Assembly (NCBI GenBank): GCA_014729705.1 | Contig: WJJK01000056.1 | Span: 1-18,114 of the forward strand | Length of the DNA: 18,114 bases | Source: Candidatus Altarchaeales archaeon | GTDB taxonomy: Archaea; Altiarchaeota; Altiarchaeia; IMC4; SCGC-AAA252-I15 | Direction: 5' to 3' | The notes under the pieces: model-generated | The model's database searches: none | Told to the model about the DNA's origin: nothing | What the model saw: the letters and a program-made list of their open reading frames with translations, nothing else | Made by a program: the position numbers and the translations under genes | Shown: positions 13,269-18,114 of the stretch, piece by piece | How positions within the stretch are numbered: the stretch's first letter is position 1 | How the letters are laid out: the number at the start of each line of letters is the position of its first letter

Positions 13269-14224
13269 TATCCGAACACCTCCGATAACAACTCCACATT
13301 AAAGGTGCTATCCACCAAGGAGTTGTTAGTTATCTTCAAGTGGAGCTCCGAGGTCTGGTCCAAATCTTCATGATACCAAACCACGTTGTCTATGTAAATA
13401 CCGCTGGTAGTAGCTTTGTACTCCAAAACATCAGCTGAAAAAGTATCTCGTTTAAAAACTTCCACAGTGGAAATAACATTGCTGCTGTTGGGAACAACTT
13501 TGAATTTTGTAACCAAGGATCTGTTATTGAAACTTTGATTGATTTCCTGGGACCCGCCCTTACTTGGAACATTCGAAGTCGTAAAAGTAAGATTTCCACG
13601 GCTGGGAAACTCCTGAGATCCAGAAACTGTAATCGTATTGCCTACAGTAGTAGTGTTCACATCTCCAGCGCCCTCTATAACTACAGAACCAGAAGAAATG
13701 CCGTTGATGTCATCTATATTAGAGCCACCTGAGCCGCCTATAGAAACTGGAATCCCAGAAATAGTAAGGCTATCGGAGAAAGTACCAGACAGAGCCGTTA
13801 CATTCCCAGGAACTATTATGTTCCCAGCCGCATCAAATCTGGGAAAGTTTTCACTTCCTGAAACACCTACTACATCTTGCAGAGCAATAATGGCGTCTTT
13901 TAGCTCATTGTGATGAGCAGCCACAATAGTCAGATCTACGTTATCCCCGGAATCGTGAGAAAGAGCAGGCGTATCCCCAGCGCCACGCTGTGTGGCGCTG
14001 AAAGTTGTAGGGGTTATACTGTTGTATTCGATAGCCTCAGCCTGGGTAATGTCATCCGGATTAGACAAAATAGTTATGAAGCCAGAAGTAGGAAATCCCG
14101 AGGTAGTAATAACCGGAATAACTAAATCTGAATCTGTAATATCCGAAGTTAGCTGAGTTCTCTTATTATTAACAGCTACGTAAAGAGAGCTATCGTCATC
14201 TCGTGATGTTGGGTAGTTAGGCAT
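13268..14224 (-). CDS. baseplate or tail-fibre-like protein with RGAGDT...H segment (318 aa)
   Basis: The N-terminal half has a layout seen in phage fibre-attachment and minor tail proteins. A segment ending EAIEYNSITPTTFSATQRGA is followed by GDTPALSHDSGDNV and then HHNELKDAIIALQDVVG (about 60-118). This resembles the pattern xRGxxGTxAxxHxxGxxV followed by a helix that often starts a trimeric shaft. A Gly/Ser/Asn-rich stretch comes next (about 120-205, with LSGTFSDSLTISGIPVSIGG). The C-terminal part (about 206-318) looks like a compact beta domain (FKVVPNSSNVISTVEVFKRD, ELHLKITNNSLVDSTFNVEL). It lies between TAATG overlaps on both sides, so it is coupled to both neighbours. The family name is uncertain, but a virion tail component is likely. 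Confidence 0.92.
   Translation of the reverse strand: MPNYPTSRDDDSSLYVAVNNKRTQLTSDITDSDLVIPVITTSGFPTSGFITILSNPDDITQAEAIEYNSITPTTFSATQRGAGDTPALSHDSGDNVDLTIVAAHHNELKDAIIALQDVVGVSGSENFPRFDAAGNIIVPGNVTALSGTFSDSLTISGIPVSIGGSGGSNIDDINGISSGSVVIEGAGDVNTTTVGNTITVSGSQEFPSRGNLTFTTSNVPSKGGSQEINQSFNNRSLVTKFKVVPNSSNVISTVEVFKRDTFSADVLEYKATTSGIYIDNVVWYHEDLDQTSELHLKITNNSLVDSTFNVELLSEVFG
13978..14000. repeat. perfect 9-bp inverted repeat inside the baseplate-like gene
   Basis: CAGCGCCAC and GTGGCGCTG flank a five-base loop (GCTGT), which can form a GC-rich hairpin on either strand. It lies in the codons for SATQRGA, just before the conserved GDT segment. No T run follows on either strand, so it is not a normal intrinsic terminator. 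Confidence 0.8.
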
Positions 14225-15171
14225 TAGGCGTTATCCGTGTCCACAGATCTAACGATGTTTATTGTTCCCGGTACCAGAGACTGTCCCCGGGTACTGTCTC
14301 CAGATGAGTGAGTTCCGGAGACTGTATTGTTGGAAAGATCGAAAACCCGCAAAACATTAGAGGTAGCGGCGTAAAGAAAGCCGCTATCATAATAAGCTCC
14401 TGGACGAAAATCTACGCTAATAATACTTTCCACAGTCAAGTTCTTGTTCCTGGTCAAGCCCTCGTTTCCTTGAAATTCTTCAAAAACAAAAGCACCTCCG
14501 GGAGTAGCCACCGCCACTGCGGGCAGCTCTCCTGGTACTTCAGATACAGAAAGGTCAACCGGAGGCTCTGCTGGGAGGGAGGGAGTAGAAGTAGTAGAAT
14601 ACTCGAAATCTAATGTAATAATACTGGTTCCCGTCGTGGTTAGCAAGTCGTAGTTGACTTCTACAGAGCCTTTGTTCCCAGATTCTGTTGTCCAATAACC
14701 TCCACTCCCCGCCAAACGAACGTCATTAGAACCACTTATCAGAGAGCGAGTGGAGTACTCGTTCCCGTCGAAGATAAAATCCACCCCAGAAGAGGTACCA
14801 ATAAGAAGGCTTCCAGAAATCGCGTCTAAATCGTTTATTTTATTCGAGGACACCGGAGGGGTGCTGGTCGTAGTAAAACGCTGTACAAAGCGATCTGAGA
14901 AGTCTGAGCCTACTTCTCGGACCCTCACATAGTTCATGTCGAAGATTCCGCTGGTAGCCGTCCCTACGTAAAGACGTCCATTTGTAATCTGCCAGTCTGC
15001 AGCTATACACAATGATTCGGAGGGGAGAGTACCGGAGGAAATCACCTGTCCCCTAAAAAGGTCTACTACATCGATTCCCCCCGAAGTAAGAACCAAAGCA
15101 TACTGATTTTCTGCTATAAAAACATCCCGTACAGAGGTGGCTGTAGTAAGCGGTGTGGTTATAACAGACAT
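14224..15171 (-). CDS. beta-propeller-like structural protein (315 aa)
   Basis: The sequence shows blade-like units with a strand, a Gly-Thr or Thr-Ser turn and an aliphatic or aromatic strand. Examples are YALVLTSGGIDVVDLF, RLYVGTATSGIFDM, SLLIGTSSGVDFIF, AVAVATPGGAFVFEEF and FLYAATSNVLRVFDL. This is the pattern of WD40 or NHL-type beta-propellers, which phage tails use to bind receptors or other tail proteins. The ATG at 15171 is chosen because it overlaps the TAA of the preceding gene (TAATG). An in-frame TTG at 15189 would add six residues but has no advantage. A 10-bp palindrome (GGGAGCTCCC, 15178-15187) sits just before this ATG and contains the only Shine-Dalgarno-like bases. The gene ends in a TAATG overlap with the next gene. 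Confidence 0.91.
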   Translation of the reverse strand: MSVITTPLTTATSVRDVFIAENQYALVLTSGGIDVVDLFRGQVISSGTLPSESLCIAADWQITNGRLYVGTATSGIFDMNYVRVREVGSDFSDRFVQRFTTTSTPPVSSNKINDLDAISGSLLIGTSSGVDFIFDGNEYSTRSLISGSNDVRLAGSGGYWTTESGNKGSVEVNYDLLTTTGTSIITLDFEYSTTSTPSLPAEPPVDLSVSEVPGELPAVAVATPGGAFVFEEFQGNEGLTRNKNLTVESIISVDFRPGAYYDSGFLYAATSNVLRVFDLSNNTVSGTHSSGDSTRGQSLVPGTINIVRSVDTDNA

Positions 15172-18114
15172 TATTCTGGGAGCTCCCAAAACACTTTAAG
15201 CCTACCCTGTTGGTCGCCTATTGTCTGATCCTCAGGAAGATTGGTACGCAAATAAATACTGGTAGTGCCAGAAGCAGGAATCTGACCCACCCTTATCCCT
15301 TGATCCAGCTGACTACTAACCAGCTGGGGGGAAACATTACTCCCAGTGCCGGCGTTCAAAGTGAACTCCAGTTGTCCGTATCTTCCAGGGGGGAACAGAA
15401 CGCTATTAGGCTGTTTCGTTTCATAGTCCAAAGTTCCAGAAAGGGTTCCCCAAATAGCATCTGTCTTTCTAATGGGGGTAGGCTTACCTCCAAATGTAGG
15501 ATTGGAGTCGGCAGCAACACCCAGCATAAAGCTGTGAGAAGCACTACTGTAAATACCGATGCCAGCGTCCGTGTCGTTTATTCTTGGATTATAGTCTGTA
15601 AACCACTGAGCAAATCTATTTTGCAAATAAACAAACATGTCTCGGCTTGGAACATAAACCATGCCTACACTGTGACTTAAGTCTCGAGGAGAAATGATAG
15701 AAGCCTCGGAACTCTCTTCCATCAGGAAACCATCCCGTACTATGTCCAAGGACCGTACTCTTACTCCACCATTAGAATTTTCTATACCATTAAGTTCTAC
15801 TTTCTCTAAAGTATCAACAGCATCGCCTGCAGAGTTGAAGTTAACACGAATAGCATGAACTTCGTGCTCTCTGTTTACCTCATTATCACTGTCGTCTATC
15901 TTGTTAGCAAACATTATGTAAATCAACCCATCGTTAGGGTTCCATATAATCTGCTGGGCATCCGGATCATCATCATTAAGCTGAGAAAACCCACTAATAG
16001 AAGAAATCTTAAAGGAGTCGATAAAAGTAATAGCCTGAGGATTAGCAGCAATACCAAGCTTGTAGATAGCAATATGACTGCCTTGGTTAGGATTGCTTCC
16101 CGTAGGATGGTTGCTGTCCGTAAGATGATAAAAATGGGTCCCATCGAAGGTGACACCAACTGTGGAAAGCAGTAAGTCTTCATCCCCAGCAACGGTATCA
16201 CTTCTGTAAGCAAGACGCTTGAAGTTACCTTCCGTATCCATGACAATGGCTCGGTACTGGGTAGTTCCTATGTACAGGCTATCCTCGCGGGAAAAGATGT
16301 AGATTTCTTCATTGTCCGAATCATAAATAAAACCAGCTGGTTCAAAAATCTCCGGACTTCCTGAATCTCCCGAGTCAAAAGCGTAGCTTATTTGTCCTGT
16401 GAGGTGTTGAGTTCGAATAAAGTCAAAGTTGTCGGGGCTATAGACATCCCAAATAGGACGCAGGTCGTTAGGCTCGGTACCGCTAAGCAAAACATTAAGA
16501 GCCCAAATCTCGTCATTATCCGGATGGTACATAAGGGAAGCTGCAACGTTCTGAATATCAGCGCCCTCTCGAGAGGAAACAGGTCCATTCCTAAAGTTTA
16601 TCTGCCAATCATTCTGCTGTCCTTGTCCCAACTCATTGAGCCAGGTAGGAACTAATAGACGATCGTTAGGATCAGCAGATGAGGAATATTCTACCCACCA
16701 AGGGGCTGGGTAGTTTTCTCCTTGTGGTCTATCACCAACCACAGCCTGTCCCAAATCTGGGCTGGATTTAGGAGGGCTGTCACTGGCTCTAACCTTTATA
16801 GTTTTGAAAGCCTCGCTTATATTAGAATCTATGGAAGAGCCGCCGTTCTCAATAGAAACAAAAGAAGAAGACAACAGGGAAGGAAGAGTATTTCCTTCAA
16901 AAATAGGAGTAGTGTATTTACCTGTGGCTACATAAGAACCAGCAGAAACAGACTCAAACCACAGATGGTAGAGCCTATCATCTTCCCGCTGCCAGTTTTC
17001 GTCTTTGCCATTCAGAGAAGACTCCGCAGTAGAAGCATCTGTAAAATCAATGCTTGTCTGATCGTTGTTAATCCAAGCAGACGCATAACCTGCATCGGAA
17101 GTGTCGGTGTACTGCACTGCCAGATTGCTGGCGGTCAAACCTCCTATACCCAGAAAATCTCCAGGCTCGGCCTTCCATCTAACATAGAAATGGCGCATTG
17201 GAGTAAAAGAAGCGGGGTCGGAATCTATACCCACTACATTTTTCACAACAAAGTTGGTCTTAGTTCCGTCACTTTCGGGGAAAGCAAAGCTGGGATCATC
17301 TTCAGCAAAGCGGGCCAAAAAGATACCTTTACCCCGGAAGGAAGCCAAGGAGACCTTGGTAATAACGCAAGGTTGGGTGACTCTTGTGGTCATGGCTATC
17401 AGATTCCTGGCACCCCCGGAGCTGTCATTCGGAGCATCTGTTAGGGTAGGTCGTTTCCCTGAAGCTCCAGAAATAGTAGGCATGAGCTCCAAAAAAACTC
17501 TCTCTTTGCCGGAACTGTGGTAGACTTCTATTTCCTGAATAGTAGTCTTTACACCCAAACCCGAAACCGAGGTGAAAGGTTGTACACTTAAACCTCTAAT
17601 AAGAGAAGCCCCAGACCAAGTCGGGACGTCTCCTACATTAAATACGAAGTCCTGTACATTTCCTGTGAAAGCACTGGAGGAAAACTGGCTCAGAGTACTT
17701 TCAGTACCAGACCAAGTAGGCTCGTTCCCACTATCGATGCCTCGCCAAAATAAGCGCGGACCCTCCAAAAAGTCATCCGTGCTTATCTGGGGTCCTATCA
17801 TCTTGACTCGAACTCTGTCATACCAATCAGAACGAATAGCAATATGGTCTTGGTGAACAATATAACTACCCGGGCCGGCCGGGTTAGTATCCCCGCCCAC
17901 GTCGCTGCCGCTTATTCCTGTATACAAACCAAGATTTGACCAGCGAGGCTGAGTACTGTTATTACTGTTCAGCTCAACCCCATTGGCAACAATGGAGGCG
18001 GAAGCACCATTATCCCCCTGCCATCCTCTGTCTTTTGAACTATTAACATAATCTACAAAATAACCACTTGCGCCAACAACCTGGGTATTATCCAGGGTAC
18101 CAGAAGTAAAAGGA
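15171..18114 (-). CDS. very large tail or appendage protein with beta-propeller, 5' end beyond window
   Basis: The frame is open from the right edge of the window to the TAA at 15171-15173, giving at least 980 residues without the N-terminus. No ATG occurs in the first 60 codons, and the TTG at 17927 has no special claim to be the start. The region near the edge (VVGASGYFVDYVNSS, WSNLGLYTGISG) and the next 400 residues look like serial beta domains of an adhesin or fibre. Blade-like units follow, encoded near 16500-16530 (YHPDNDEIWAL), 16300-16336 (YDSDNEEIYIF), 16130-16160 (TFDGTHFYHLT), 15900-15950 (WNPNDGLIYIMF) and 15625-15675 (YVPSRDMFVYL). Together they suggest a five- or six-bladed propeller. 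The C-terminus is another beta domain (RVGQIPASGTTSIYLRTNLP, ending KVFWELPE). A tail-tip, fibre or receptor-binding role is inferred. Confidence 0.92.
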   Translation of the reverse strand, partial: PFTSGTLDNTQVVGASGYFVDYVNSSKDRGWQGDNGASASIVANGVELNSNNSTQPRWSNLGLYTGISGSDVGGDTNPAGPGSYIVHQDHIAIRSDWYDRVRVKMIGPQISTDDFLEGPRLFWRGIDSGNEPTWSGTESTLSQFSSSAFTGNVQDFVFNVGDVPTWSGASLIRGLSVQPFTSVSGLGVKTTIQEIEVYHSSGKERVFLELMPTISGASGKRPTLTDAPNDSSGGARNLIAMTTRVTQPCVITKVSLASFRGKGIFLARFAEDDPSFAFPESDGTKTNFVVKNVVGIDSDPASFTPMRHFYVRWKAEPGDFLGIGGLTASNLAVQYTDTSDAGYASAWINNDQTSIDFTDASTAESSLNGKDENWQREDDRLYHLWFESVSAGSYVATGKYTTPIFEGNTLPSLLSSSFVSIENGGSSIDSNISEAFKTIKVRASDSPPKSSPDLGQAVVGDRPQGENYPAPWWVEYSSSADPNDRLLVPTWLNELGQGQQNDWQINFRNGPVSSREGADIQNVAASLMYHPDNDEIWALNVLLSGTEPNDLRPIWDVYSPDNFDFIRTQHLTGQISYAFDSGDSGSPEIFEPAGFIYDSDNEEIYIFSREDSLYIGTTQYRAIVMDTEGNFKRLAYRSDTVAGDEDLLLSTVGVTFDGTHFYHLTDSNHPTGSNPNQGSHIAIYKLGIAANPQAITFIDSFKISSISGFSQLNDDDPDAQQIIWNPNDGLIYIMFANKIDDSDNEVNREHEVHAIRVNFNSAGDAVDTLEKVELNGIENSNGGVRVRSLDIVRDGFLMEESSEASIISPRDLSHSVGMVYVPSRDMFVYLQNRFAQWFTDYNPRINDTDAGIGIYSSASHSFMLGVAADSNPTFGGKPTPIRKTDAIWGTLSGTLDYETKQPNSVLFPPGRYGQLEFTLNAGTGSNVSPQLVSSQLDQGIRVGQIPASGTTSIYLRTNLPEDQTIGDQQGRLKVFWELPE

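Noticed and set aside
15172..15189. TTG at 15189 as start of the propeller-like protein.
   Set aside because: The ATG at 15171 overlaps the upstream stop as TAATG, matching other junctions here, and the TTG offers no better ribosome binding site.
16722..17444. 240-aa open frame on the plus strand.
   Set aside because: It lies opposite the large appendage gene, has no ribosome binding site pattern or recognisable domain, and its composition is what an antisense frame would give.
17925..17927. TTG as the start of the large appendage protein.
   Set aside because: The frame stays open to the right edge with protein-like sequence before the TTG, so the true start is outside the window.
1..18114. 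The window could be a bacterial chromosome because of dnaN, recA, dnaJ, dnaB and dnaG.
   Set aside because: These genes are packed with overlaps in one operon, the primase is short, an HNH endonuclease is inserted, and a block of tail-type genes adjoins them. No housekeeping gene outside replication is present. A phage is the better reading.
1..18114. tRNA genes, attachment sites or insertion sequences.
   Set aside because: Apart from the 90-bp gap at 8892-8981, there is no non-coding space, and no cloverleaf, transposase or terminal repeats were seen.

Overview
This window is a dense, one-directional piece of a double-stranded DNA tailed bacteriophage genome (Caudoviricetes-like). Every supported gene lies on the minus strand. 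Genes overlap or sit a few bases apart, and tail or appendage-type structural genes adjoin a phage-type replication and recombination module. No tRNA, rRNA, integrase, insertion sequence or CRISPR array was seen, and the host cannot be named. Strong Shine-Dalgarno sequences and a sigma70-type promoter show only that the host uses ordinary bacterial expression signals.

Read in the direction of transcription (right to left), the right half (18114 down to 8982) is a structural block. It holds a very large propeller-bearing appendage protein that runs off the right edge, a second propeller-like protein, a baseplate or fibre-like protein with an RGAGDT...H segment, two tandem paralogues of about 300 aa, a small 106-aa protein, and a 702-aa protein built from about 30 degenerate 12-13-residue [DN]-L-x-[AG]-x-[ILV] repeats. 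The last of these is the strangest protein in the window.

The only real intergenic gap (8892-8981, 90 bp) carries a near-consensus promoter (TTGACT, 17-bp spacer, TATAGT). Its transcript would begin with a hairpin.

The left half (8891 down to 1) reads as one replication operon. In order it encodes a sliding clamp (DnaN), an HNH endonuclease, an unknown 186-aa protein, RecA, a small PD-(D/E)XK-like nuclease, a small helical protein that may be a recombination mediator, DnaB helicase, a single-pass membrane protein, a short DnaG primase, a tandem-OB SSB, an unknown 113-aa protein, a 45-aa zinc-ribbon-like protein, and DnaJ (cut by the left edge). No DNA polymerase, ligase or helicase loader is in the window. 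The phage either encodes its polymerase elsewhere or uses its clamp with the host polymerase III. Many junctions are TAATG or TAGTG stop/start overlaps, which points to translational coupling.

The points most worth following are the short-period repeat protein, the chaperone DnaJ inside a replisome operon, the two-OB SSB without an acidic tail, the short primase beside its helicase, the membrane protein between helicase and primase, and the candidate UvsY-like mediator near recA.
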